Shown: in pieces, positions 7,750 to 14,805 of the stretch
How positions within the stretch are numbered: position 1 is the stretch's first letter
Layout: the number at the start of each line of letters is the position of its first letter
From: Sulfurovum sp.
GTDB lineage: Bacteria; Campylobacterota; Campylobacteria; Campylobacterales; Sulfurovaceae
Length of the DNA stretch: 23,090 nucleotides
Assembly (NCBI GenBank): GCA_027066595.1
Contig: JAMONG010000271.1
Location: 1 to 23,090 of the forward strand
Direction of reading: 5' to 3'
Made by a program: the position numbers and the translations under genes
Notes under the pieces: generated by a model
The model's input: only the letters and a program-made list of their open reading frames with translations
Database searches by the model: none
Told to the model about the DNA's origin: nothing

Positions 7750-9057
7750 ATGCATAGTTTTGCACCAGAGATTATACTTATTACCATATTGAGTCTAGTG
7801 GTCTTTTCAGATGCACTGGCAAATAGATTAAAAATACCGTCTGTATTTATACTACTGATTGGGTCTTACTCTATCTATACCTATGTTCCTATGGCAGTAC
7901 CTATAGACTTGAAACTACACTTTGATACCATCATATTGTTCTGTATCCCACTTATCTTTATGGGAGATGCTTTACATTTGCATTTTTCAGACATTAAAAA
8001 ATACAGTTGGGATATATTTTACTTAGCTATCGTCGCTGTGGCTCTCTCTATTACAGTGGGTGCAAGTATGTACTACTTGAATGTATTTGAGTCTTTAACC
8101 CTTGGAGCATATGTTTCACTCTTTGCTATCAACATGGCAACTGATGCAGTCTCTGTCCAGTCTATACTCTCTCGTTTTAAAGGGATTAGTCATCATCTTA
8201 AAGTACTTATAGAGGGAGAGTCTCTTGGTAATGATGCTACTGCGGTTATCGCCTTTTTCTTTATAGGACTACCATGGATGATGTCTGGTACGATAAATGC
8301 AGGAGATGCTACTTTAGATGCACTACGTGTTTTTGTGGTGAGTACAGGCATAGGTTTAACCATAGGGTTCTCTTTTTATATGATTATGAAACTTTTCTCT
8401 GACAAAAGAGGTGAGTTCTTTGCGTTTATCATTGAGGCATATTTAGCGTATGTGATAGCAGAAGAGATGCATGTCTCTGGTATCTTGACACTTATTGTCT
8501 CTATTATTGCAACCAAAGCATGGATAGACAGTGACAATGAAGTATTGGTCGAAGATGAAGCTAAAAAAGTGAAAAGTTTTATGCGGAAGATAAGACTTAG
8601 CAGTATTAAAGCAACGACACAAGAGAGACTAGAATACATCTATGAAATGGCAAAAGAGTTTGGATACATCGCTGCTGTTATGATATTTTTTGTCTTAGCT
8701 GAGATGGCAAACTTTGAGAAGTTATGGCAGTATAAAACGGAGATATTTATCATGTTTGGTATCACCACACTCATACGTGCTATCTCTATGGCAAAATTTG
8801 CTTTTATAGGAGATAAGATAAAGCATATAGCTCCTGTAGGGGTAGAGGGATGGTTTATCTTGACATTCTCAGGGATGAAAGGGGCATTGTCTATCATACT
8901 TGTACATATGATACCTAATAGCTTTGAACACAAAGAGTTTTTTGAAGTGGTTACTGTAGGGGTAGTAGGACTTTCTATTTTTGTCTATGGTACTACACTT
9001 TGGGCTTATTTTACTTTTTTTAAACCTGAAGTTGAGAAGAGTATTTTTAAGAAGTAG
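7750..9057 (+). CDS. Na+/H+ antiporter, CPA1 (NhaP-type)
   Basis: This is a polytopic inner-membrane protein of about 12 hydrophobic segments that exchanges Na+ (or K+) for protons. The CPA1 signature pairs are present: ATDAVSVQSIL (130-140; Thr131-Asp132) and EGESLGNDATAV (155-166; Asn161-Asp162, the ion-binding ND pair of electroneutral members). A later Gly-rich helix (FSGMKGALSIIL) corresponds to the usual 'xGxRGxxxxxLA' segment. An in-frame TTG lies one codon upstream at 7747, but AGGAG at 7740-7744 is five bases from the ATG at 7750 and only two from the TTG, so ATG is preferred (435 residues). The PBP1A stop overlaps the ribosome site, so the two are likely co-transcribed. It is the last gene of the block. 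Confidence 0.88.
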   Translation: MHSFAPEIILITILSLVVFSDALANRLKIPSVFILLIGSYSIYTYVPMAVPIDLKLHFDTIILFCIPLIFMGDALHLHFSDIKKYSWDIFYLAIVAVALSITVGASMYYLNVFESLTLGAYVSLFAINMATDAVSVQSILSRFKGISHHLKVLIEGESLGNDATAVIAFFFIGLPWMMSGTINAGDATLDALRVFVVSTGIGLTIGFSFYMIMKLFSDKRGEFFAFIIEAYLAYVIAEEMHVSGILTLIVSIIATKAWIDSDNEVLVEDEAKKVKSFMRKIRLSSIKATTQERLEYIYEMAKEFGYIAAVMIFFVLAEMANFEKLWQYKTEIFIMFGITTLIRAISMAKFAFIGDKIKHIAPVGVEGWFILTFSGMKGALSIILVHMIPNSFEHKEFFEVVTVGVVGLSIFVYGTTLWAYFTFFKPEVEKSIFKK

Positions 9058-9068
9058 TATTATTTACT

Positions 9069-9104
9069 ATTTCATTCCTATTATCTTATAAATAGGAATG
9101 AAAT
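9069..9104. terminator. Hairpin between convergent genes
   Basis: A perfect 14-base-pair inverted repeat (ATTTCATTCCTATT / AATAGGAATGAAAT) with an eight-base loop sits 11 bases after the antiporter stop and 19 bases after the end of the minus-strand lipoprotein gene. The position suggests a bidirectional terminator. Neither strand has a strong T-run after the stem, so efficiency is uncertain. Confidence 0.7.
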
Positions 9105-9123
9105 GAAAGAAGCGTTTATTAAA

Positions 9124-9540
9124 TTACTCTGCTAGTTGAATTAGTTTTGTATGGACTGTAGTCGCAAAATATGAACTGTCGACTACTCTTGCTTGAGCAT
9201 TATTTTTAAGTCCATCTGCTCCAACAACACATGCTACATTACCACGACCAGCTTCGGTATAGTACTCCACAGTACATTCAATACGGTCATCTTTTTTCCC
9301 ATAATCGGCACAAGTTACAGTATTTGGTTTTTCTTCCGTTAAAACACCAATCAACTCTACTGATAATAAATTTCTGTATTCTGCAGATTCACATATACCA
9401 GGAGATACATCTCTTAAGATAACAATAACTTCTTTATTATTCATAGGATTGACATTTTCATTATTATCACTTCCTCCACCACATCCCGATAGTAGTAATG
9501 CACTTAATGCTATTCCTGTTAGCGTAATTTTTTTTAACAT
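9124..9540 (-). CDS. Unknown lipoprotein with four cysteines
   Basis: The 138-residue product begins with a lipoprotein signal: MLKK, a hydrophobic core, lipobox LLSGC with Cys20, then Gly-Gly-Gly-Ser and an Asn-rich spacer. The mature part (about 36-138) contains four cysteines, C50, C77, C89 and C104, which could form two disulfides in the periplasm. A short beta-rich stretch, EVIVILRDVSPGIC, starts the domain. I recognise no family. It has its own ribosome site (AAGGA on the minus strand, six bases before the start) and a -10 box, and it stands between two hairpins, so it is probably a single-gene transcript. Its length and signal resemble the lipoprotein at 272-694, but the mature sequences do not look related. 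Confidence 0.78.
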   Translation of the reverse strand: MLKKITLTGIALSALLLSGCGGGSDNNENVNPMNNKEVIVILRDVSPGICESAEYRNLLSVELIGVLTEEKPNTVTCADYGKKDDRIECTVEYYTEAGRGNVACVVGADGLKNNAQARVVDSSYFATTVHTKLIQLAE

Positions 9541-9569
9541 TCTTTTTCCTTTTAAATTTTGGTAAATAA

Positions 9570-9575
9570 ATTATA
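9570..9575 (-). promoter_or_regulatory. -10 box (TATAAT) for the minus-strand lipoprotein
   Basis: Read on the minus strand this is CTATAATTT, 29 bases before the lipoprotein ATG, giving a start point near 9562-9563 and a short AT-rich leader with AAAAGGAAAAAGA before the start. No -35 box is visible; a seven-G tract lies about 31 bases further upstream. Confidence 0.5.
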
Positions 9576-9606
9576 GTTATAAAAATTAAGGAGTTGCTTA
9601 AAAAAA

Positions 9607-9613
9607 GGGGGGG
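9607..9613. repeat. Seven-G homopolymer tract preceded by six A
   Basis: AAAAAAGGGGGGG occupies 9601-9613. It lies in the gap between glnA and the minus-strand lipoprotein, at about -45 relative to the lipoprotein's predicted start point. G/C tracts of this length are mutation-prone in Campylobacterota, where longer ones act as phase-variation switches. Confidence 0.6.
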
Positions 9614-9626
9614 TGAAGAAAGGGTA

Positions 9627-9657
9627 AAATATGGTGGATAAATTATCCACCATATTT
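9627..9657 (-). terminator. glnA terminator hairpin
   Basis: A 15-base perfect inverted repeat (AAATATGGTGGATAA / TTATCCACCATATTT) lies six bases past the glnA stop. Allowing a real loop, the stem core is GGTGGAT/ATCCACC. On the minus strand the 3' arm ends in ATATTT running into TTACCC, a short T-run that fits intrinsic termination of glnA. Confidence 0.75.
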
Positions 9658-9663
9658 AAAAAA

Positions 9664-11097
9664 TTAGCAAGAGTAAGTAGTAATGTACTCATGTGCTGTT
9701 GGGCGACCTTCAACAGGTATAACGTGTCTGTCGAACATGTAGTCAACATACTCTTTAATGTATTCTGCACTCATGATAGGTGCTAGGAAGTCATGATCTT
9801 CTGCAAGACCTTCTAGTGCATCTCTAAATGAGTTTGGAAGCTCAGGGATTTTTCTCTCAGCAATTTCATCTCTTGTTAATTCAAATAAATCTTCATTAAA
9901 TGGACCAACTAAGTCATAACCACCTTTTTTGATACCATCAAGACCAGCAATCATAAGTACTGAGAATGCAAGGTAAGGACAAGCAGTAGAATCTGGGAAA
10001 CGTGTTTCAATTCTAGTTGCTGGTGCACCTGCACCATAAGGGATACGACAAGCAGCTGAACGGTTTTGGCTAGAGTAAGTAAGAATACGTGGTGCTTCAA
10101 AACCTGGAAGTAGTCTCTTAAATGAGTTTGTACTTGGGTTAGTGAATGCTGCTACTGCTTCTTTGTGTGCAAAGATACCAGAAAGGTAATCAAGTGCTGT
10201 TTTAGAAAGGTTCGCGTATGCACCTTCTTCATAGAATGTGTTAACACCATCTTTCCATAATGATTGGTGAACGTGCATACCATTTCCGTTATCGTTGTAG
10301 ATAGGCTTAGGCATAAATGTTGCAGTTTTACCATTAAGGTGTGCAACCATTTTAACAACATATTTATATTTTTGAACATTATCAGCAGCTGTGATGATGT
10401 CAGAATATACGATTCCGATTTCATGTTGACCTTGTGCAACTTCGTGGTGACCAAGAATAACTTCTAAACCTACTTCTTCAAGAAGAAGCATCATTTCAGC
10501 TCTAAGATCTACAGCAGAGTCTGTAGGCATTACTGGGAAGTATCCACCTTTGATTCTAGGTCTATGACCCATGTTTCCATACTCACCATAATCTTCATTA
10601 TCTGCCCAGTGACCTTCGTCAGTTTCAACTTTAAATGATTGGTGGTTGTCATTGTCAACAATCTTCACATCATCAAAGATGAAAAATTCATTTTCAGGAC
10701 CAAAGAAAGCTTCATCTGCAACACCTGCTTCATCTAGTGCTTTTAATGCTTTTTTAGCGATTGATCTTGGACATTTAGCATAAAGCTCATTTTTGTAGAT
10801 GTCATATACATCACAAATAACGATAACAGTGCTATCTGCTGTAAAAGGATCTAGGAATGAAGAATCAACATCAGGCTTAAGAAGCATGTCTGATTCATTG
10901 ATTGGTTGCCAGTTTTCGATAGAAGAACCATCGAATGGAAGACCACCTTCAAGTTGCCCTGCACTTACAGCACTCATTCTGTAACTAATGTGATGCCATG
11001 CACCTTTAATATCTGTAAATCTAAAGTCTACAAACTCTACCTCGTTTTCTTCACAATACTTAAAGAATTCTTCTGTACCAGTAACAAATTTACCCAT
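9664..11097 (-). CDS. glnA: Glutamine synthetase type I
   Basis: GlnA makes glutamine from glutamate, ammonia and ATP as a cytoplasmic dodecamer. Class I motifs are all present: DGSSIENW, the metal/glutamate site GPENEFFIFDD, NGNGMHVHQSLWKDG, PSTNSFKRLLPGFEAP, NRSAACRIP and IETRFPDSTACPYLAF. The usual adenylylation site (NLYDLP around E. coli Tyr397) reads DLFELT here, with Phe405 instead of Tyr. H. pylori GlnA likewise lacks this Tyr (NLFKLT, from memory), so GlnE-type control is not expected. The frame stays open 15 codons upstream, but AGGAG at 11106-11110 is eight bases before the ATG at 11097 and a -10 box lies at 11132-11137, inside that extension, which fixes the shorter start (477 residues). 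A hairpin terminator follows the stop. Confidence 0.96.
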   Translation of the reverse strand: MGKFVTGTEEFFKYCEENEVEFVDFRFTDIKGAWHHISYRMSAVSAGQLEGGLPFDGSSIENWQPINESDMLLKPDVDSSFLDPFTADSTVIVICDVYDIYKNELYAKCPRSIAKKALKALDEAGVADEAFFGPENEFFIFDDVKIVDNDNHQSFKVETDEGHWADNEDYGEYGNMGHRPRIKGGYFPVMPTDSAVDLRAEMMLLLEEVGLEVILGHHEVAQGQHEIGIVYSDIITAADNVQKYKYVVKMVAHLNGKTATFMPKPIYNDNGNGMHVHQSLWKDGVNTFYEEGAYANLSKTALDYLSGIFAHKEAVAAFTNPSTNSFKRLLPGFEAPRILTYSSQNRSAACRIPYGAGAPATRIETRFPDSTACPYLAFSVLMIAGLDGIKKGGYDLVGPFNEDLFELTRDEIAERKIPELPNSFRDALEGLAEDHDFLAPIMSAEYIKEYVDYMFDRHVIPVEGRPTAHEYITTYSC

Positions 11098-11105
11098 GTG
11101 TAACG

Positions 11106-11110
11106 CTCCT
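11106..11110 (-). promoter_or_regulatory. Ribosome-binding site that fixes the glnA start
   Basis: AGGAG on the minus strand lies eight bases before the ATG ending at 11097. No equivalent site precedes the upstream in-frame ATG at 11142, which also lies upstream of the predicted transcription start. Confidence 0.8.
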
Positions 11111-11131
11111 AATTTTAATTTAATGTCATAG

Positions 11132-11137
11132 ATTATA
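11132..11137 (-). promoter_or_regulatory. -10 box (TATAAT) for glnA
   Basis: On the minus strand the sequence reads GGCTATAATCTATG, 34 bases before the glnA ATG, giving a start near 11125. There is no -35 hexamer at the expected spacing and no sigma-54 GG-N10-GC pattern, so glnA looks sigma-70 driven and not NtrC/RpoN driven from this site. Confidence 0.6.
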
Positions 11138-11171
11138 GCCATTCTAAAATAAAGAAGATGCGTTTTTATGC

Positions 11172-11963
11172 CTAAAAAGTAATCAATTGTTTGTCTCTCT
11201 TGTGAAAAGTAACAGCTTGTGTATATCCGACCTCTTTTGCTAATGCTGTGGCTTTATCATAATCTGCACCCACTTGATTTACTGCATGGGCATCTGAAGA
11301 AAATGTAATCGGTATATCTAAGGTATAGGCTTCTTGAAGTAGCGTGGCAGAAGGGTAGATTTCTGCTGTGGGTTTACGTAGTCCTGAAGTATTTATCTCT
11401 AGCACCATGTTCGCTTTTTTGATAGCTTGGAGGGCATTTTTGGATAAAAGACGTACATCTTTTTTAGGCATAAATTTAAACACTTTAATGAGGTCAAAAT
11501 GTCCAACGATGTCAAACTTTCCAGAGTTTGCCATGGCTTCTATGGCTTCAAAATAGGCTTGCCAAATCTCATCAACATCTTTTTCTTTCCATCCACTTAA
11601 AAATTCTGGATTATCAAAGCCCCATTTGTCTATAAAGTGCACAGAACCTATAAGGTAATCTACTTTTGCATTTAAGACATGACTGTCCATGTGTCCTTTA
11701 AGCCAGTCAACTTCGTAGCCTAGGAGTATTTGTATCTTATTTTTGTATTTTTCTTTTACTCTTTGTATGTCGGAAAAATAGGCTTCTACTTCATCAAATG
11801 GTAGTCTATATTCTAGGTCAAAATCCATAGGGGCGTGTTCTGAAAAACCGTAGATATCAATGCCAAGTTCTATGGCTCTTTCTACATATTCATCGACTGT
11901 GCCTGTAGCATGGTTACAGCGTGTGGTGTGGTTGTGTAAATCTACTCTGCTTATTGTATTCAT
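11172..11963 (-). CDS. hisJ: Histidinol-phosphatase, PHP family (HisJ/HisK type)
   Basis: PHP-type histidinol phosphatases dephosphorylate L-histidinol phosphate in histidine synthesis, using a trinuclear metal site. The 263-residue protein shows the full PHP pattern: VDLHNHTTRCNH (H10, H12, H18), GFSEHAP, GYEVDW, IGSVHFID, IVGHFDL, LEINTSG and the C-terminal SSDAHAVNQVG. The LEINTSGLRK segment and length are close to B. subtilis HisJ. No other his genes are nearby, so a different phosphoester substrate cannot be ruled out. The ATG has no Shine-Dalgarno sequence, and a TAAAAT box ends six bases before it, which suggests a leaderless message. glnA follows 74 bases downstream on the same strand but has its own promoter. 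Confidence 0.88.
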   Translation of the reverse strand: MNTISRVDLHNHTTRCNHATGTVDEYVERAIELGIDIYGFSEHAPMDFDLEYRLPFDEVEAYFSDIQRVKEKYKNKIQILLGYEVDWLKGHMDSHVLNAKVDYLIGSVHFIDKWGFDNPEFLSGWKEKDVDEIWQAYFEAIEAMANSGKFDIVGHFDLIKVFKFMPKKDVRLLSKNALQAIKKANMVLEINTSGLRKPTAEIYPSATLLQEAYTLDIPITFSSDAHAVNQVGADYDKATALAKEVGYTQAVTFHKRDKQLITF

Positions 11964-11969
11964 AGTCTG

Positions 11970-11975
11970 ATTTTA
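11970..11975 (-). promoter_or_regulatory. -10 box (TAAAAT) directly before the hisJ start
   Basis: The minus strand reads TTAAAATCAGACT before the ATG. Six bases separate the box from the start codon, so transcription would begin at or within a base of the A of the ATG. There is no ribosome site in between. Confidence 0.45.
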
Positions 11976-12007
11976 ACATAGAAAACTACTTTTTACTACT
12001 ATTTAGG

Positions 12008-12013
12008 TAAAAT
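12008..12013 (+). promoter_or_regulatory. -10 box (AGG-TAAAAT) for the U32-purE-glyQ block
   Basis: AGGTAAAAT (12005-12013) is one G short of the recurrent AGGGTAAAAT motif seen in other gaps. A start near 12020 would leave a short leader containing GGAATAAG and then ATG at 12042. It is back to back with the hisJ promoter. Confidence 0.45.
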
Positions 12014-12041
12014 AAGTCCAATAATGAACGTATGGAATAAG

Positions 12042-13382
12042 ATGATAAACACAGATAAAGTAGAACTTTTAGCACCTGCAGGTAACCTAGAGAAGATGAA
12101 AATCGCTCTGAACTATGGAGCTGACGCAGTATATGGGGGGACAAGTACCTTTTCTTTACGTATACGCTCAGGTAAAGAGTTTGACATGGAAGCCTATGCA
12201 GAGGGGATAGCCTATGCACATGAGAGAGGAAAAAAAGTCTACTCTACGGTAAACTCATTTCCTTTTAACTCACAGCTGAAACTCTATGAAAATCACATCG
12301 CCAAAATAGCAGAGCTTAAGCCAGATGCACTCATTGTTTCTAGTCCTGGTGTGGTGAAGATAGCACATAAAATAGCTCCTGATATTCCTATACATCTCTC
12401 TACCCAAGCCAATGTAATGAATGCGATGGATGCAGAGGTCTATTATGATTTGGGTGTAAAGCGTATCATTGTAGCACGTGAGATAAGCCTTAAAGATTGT
12501 GAAGCGATTAAAAACCATATACCCGACCTTGAACTTGAAATCTTTGTGCATGGTTCTATGTGTTTTGCTTACTCTGGTCGTTGCCTCATATCATCCCTTC
12601 AAACTGGACGTGTACCCAACCGTGGGAGCTGTGCAAATGACTGTCGTTTCCCTTATGAAATTTATGCACATAACCCTGAGTCAGGGACAACATTTAGACT
12701 CGATGAAGAAGAGGGCATAGGTACCTACATCATGAATGCCAAAGATATGAACATGGCATCTCATGTTGATGAGATACTTAAGTCTGGTGTGGTTGATTCA
12801 CTGAAAATCGAGGGGCGTACCAAGTCTCCTTACTATGCAGGGGTGGTGACTAAAGCCTACCGTCATGCGATAGACGACCACTACAAAAATGACTTTGATG
12901 AGGCACGTTACCAAAGAGAACTTGGTACTACACAAAATCGTGGTTTTACCGATGCGTACTTACTCTCACGTCCTTTTGACAGAAACGACACGGAGTCAAA
13001 TGAATTTTCTATACAGTACGGTACACATCAAGTAGCAGGTCTAGTCAGCGAAGATGGGCTTACTTGGAAATGTAAAGACAAAACATGTTTAGGTGACATG
13101 GTAGAAATAGTAGTACCTGTAGGTGCGAATGTTGAACTGGTCGATAATGACATAGGCAAGATAGAAGAGATAGCAGGGCATTATGTCATCACCTTTAAAA
13201 AGCTTACGACCAAAGAGGGTAAAGAACTAGAGTGTGTACATAGTGGGAATACCAATAACATTATGTTACCAGCACCGCTACCTGGCTACACCATCTTAAG
13301 ACGTGAAATCGCTGAAGCTTTAGAAAATAAAGGTTTAACCGAAGTGTCTACCCCGATGAAGTTAGAACAAGCAACAAAATAA
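12042..13382 (+). CDS. trhP: Peptidase U32 family protein, TrhP-like (tRNA U34 hydroxylation)
   Basis: U32 proteins of this length include E. coli YegQ/TrhP, needed for prephenate-dependent 5-hydroxylation of tRNA wobble uridine; the H. pylori homologue was once called a collagenase (PrtC). It opens with VELLAPAGNLEKMKIALNYG (the U32 hallmark) and has the cysteine cluster MCFAYSGRC…GSCANDC (C174, C181, C197, C201), which could hold an Fe-S cluster. A small C-terminal beta domain follows about residue 340 and ends with PLPGYTILRREI. An in-frame ATG exists at 12024, but it has no ribosome site and lies only about four bases after the predicted start point, whereas the ATG at 12042 follows GGAAT by a good spacing; I prefer 12042 (446 residues). 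TrhP is the closest fit, but other U32 roles are possible. Confidence 0.82.
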   Translation: MINTDKVELLAPAGNLEKMKIALNYGADAVYGGTSTFSLRIRSGKEFDMEAYAEGIAYAHERGKKVYSTVNSFPFNSQLKLYENHIAKIAELKPDALIVSSPGVVKIAHKIAPDIPIHLSTQANVMNAMDAEVYYDLGVKRIIVAREISLKDCEAIKNHIPDLELEIFVHGSMCFAYSGRCLISSLQTGRVPNRGSCANDCRFPYEIYAHNPESGTTFRLDEEEGIGTYIMNAKDMNMASHVDEILKSGVVDSLKIEGRTKSPYYAGVVTKAYRHAIDDHYKNDFDEARYQRELGTTQNRGFTDAYLLSRPFDRNDTESNEFSIQYGTHQVAGLVSEDGLTWKCKDKTCLGDMVEIVVPVGANVELVDNDIGKIEEIAGHYVITFKKLTTKEGKELECVHSGNTNNIMLPAPLPGYTILRREIAEALENKGLTEVSTPMKLEQATK

Positions 13383-13399
13383 ATTCAAAGGAAGCAAGA

Positions 13400-13894
13400 A
13401 TGAAATTTGTATCGATTGTAATGGGCTCAAAAAGTGACTACGCCATCATGACAGAGTGTGCCGAGACTTTAAAAAAGTTTGGTGTACCATATGAGCTTAT
13501 CATCACTTCTGCACATAGAAGCCCTGAACGTACCAAACAGTATGTTCAAGAGGCAGAGAAAAAAGGTGCACAAGTATTTATAGCCGCTGCTGGTATGGCA
13601 GCTCACCTTGCAGGAAGATTGGCATCAACGACTACCAAGCCTGTACTTGGTGTACCTATGGAAGCAGGGGCATTAAGAGGTGAAGATGCCTTGTTAAGTA
13701 CAGTGATGATGCCTGAAGGTGCACCTGTAGGCACACTAGGCATAGGCAGAGCAGGAGCAGTCAATGCTGCATACATGGCGATACAAATCTTAGCCCTTCA
13801 AGACGATGAGTTACACGTAAAACTCCAAGAAGACCGCATCAGCAAAGCCAAAAAAGTAGAGCTTGACTCTTCTGAGATAGAAATAATACTTTAA
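13400..13894 (+). CDS. purE: PurE, class I, first copy (N5-CAIR mutase family)
   Basis: PurE class I converts N5-CAIR to CAIR in purine synthesis and works as a cytoplasmic octamer. The 164 residues contain MGSKSD (8-13), TSAHRSPE (catalytic His39), AAAGMAAHLAGR (61-72, His69) and MPEGAPVGTLGIGRAGAVNAA. The AAAGMAAHLAGR loop differs from the near-universal AGAGGAAHLPGM, which the second copy at 15956 keeps. It follows the U32 gene by 17 bases with AAAGGAAG as ribosome site, and it precedes glyQ by 17 bases; C. jejuni also has purE next to glyQ (Cj0702/Cj0704, from memory). This is therefore likely the ancestral lineage copy. Whether it works with PurK product or directly with CO2 cannot be read from the sequence. 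Confidence 0.92.
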   Translation: MKFVSIVMGSKSDYAIMTECAETLKKFGVPYELIITSAHRSPERTKQYVQEAEKKGAQVFIAAAGMAAHLAGRLASTTTKPVLGVPMEAGALRGEDALLSTVMMPEGAPVGTLGIGRAGAVNAAYMAIQILALQDDELHVKLQEDRISKAKKVELDSSEIEIIL

Positions 13895-13911
13895 TACTAA
13901 GAGATACCACT

Positions 13912-14805
13912 ATGAACAAAAATGCAATAACATTTAGCGATATGTTACTAAAACTACAACAATATTGGGCAGCACAAGGGTGTAACATCGTGCAGCCTTA
14001 TGACATTCCATCAGGGGCAGGGACATTTCATCCTGCGACACTACTGAAGAGTTTAGACTCTAAACCTTGGTCGGCTGCGTATGTATCACCGTGTAGAAGA
14101 CCAACTGATGGACGCTATGGAGAGAACCCTAACCGTTTGGGTTCTTACTATCAGTTTCAAGCACTTATCAAACCAAGCCCTGACAATATTCAGGAGCTTT
14201 ACTTGAAGTCTTTAGAGTATTTGGGGCTTAATTTACAAGAGCATGACATCCGTTTTGTAGAAGACAACTGGGAGTCTCCAACGCTTGGTGCTTGGGGGCT
14301 TGGCTGGGAAGTGTGGCTTGATGGTATGGAAGTGACACAGTTTACCTACTTTCAACAAGTAGGGGGCATCGCTTGTGACCCTGTGGCTGTGGAGATTACC
14401 TATGGTACTGAGCGTTTGGCGATGTATCTGCAAGGGGTAGACAGTATATTTGACATCGTGTGGAACAAAAATGGTGATGATGTGACTACCTACGCAGATG
14501 TACATAAAGAGAGTGAGTATGAGTTTTCAAAGTACCACTTTGAAGTAGCCAATGTAGAGAAGTTGTTTCAACACTTTGAAGATGCTTCAAATGAATGTAA
14601 AGTGTGTTTGGATGCAGGACTTCCTTTGCCTGCCTATGACCAGTGTATGGTGGCTTCTCATGCTTTTAATGTATTGGATGCTAGAAAAGCCATCTCTCAA
14701 GCACAACGTCAGAACTATATACTTAAAGTAAGAGAACTCTCCATCGGATGTGCCCAGCTCTACAAGGCTCAAGAAGCTGAACGTAATGCAAGAGTAAAAG
14801 GCTAA
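13912..14805 (+). CDS. glyQ: Glycyl-tRNA synthetase alpha subunit
   Basis: This is the catalytic alpha chain of the heterotetrameric (alpha2beta2) bacterial GlyRS; 297 residues match the family (E. coli 303). Typical blocks are ITFSDMLLKLQQYWAAQGC, IVQPYDIPSGAGTFHPATLL, SPCRRPTDGRYGENPNRLGS, QFQALIKPSPDN, DNWESPTLGAWGLGWEVWLD and GMEVTQFTYFQQVGG. The beta subunit gene glyS is not in the window, so the two subunits are probably unlinked, as in other Campylobacterota. The TAA stop overlaps the purK ATG (TAATG, 14803-14807). A short inverted repeat within the gene (14123-14145) coincides with the conserved NPNRLGS codons and is most likely coincidental. Confidence 0.96.
   Translation: MNKNAITFSDMLLKLQQYWAAQGCNIVQPYDIPSGAGTFHPATLLKSLDSKPWSAAYVSPCRRPTDGRYGENPNRLGSYYQFQALIKPSPDNIQELYLKSLEYLGLNLQEHDIRFVEDNWESPTLGAWGLGWEVWLDGMEVTQFTYFQQVGGIACDPVAVEITYGTERLAMYLQGVDSIFDIVWNKNGDDVTTYADVHKESEYEFSKYHFEVANVEKLFQHFEDASNECKVCLDAGLPLPAYDQCMVASHAFNVLDARKAISQAQRQNYILKVRELSIGCAQLYKAQEAERNARVKG

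Noticed and set aside
11098..11142. Upstream extension of glnA by 15 codons
   Set aside because: The extension runs through the ribosome site and -10 box of the shorter start and does not match the usual GlnA N-terminus.
14123..14145. Inverted repeat AGAACCC…GGGTTCT within glyQ
   Set aside because: It coincides with codons for the highly conserved ENPNRLGS motif, so protein constraint explains it better than RNA function.
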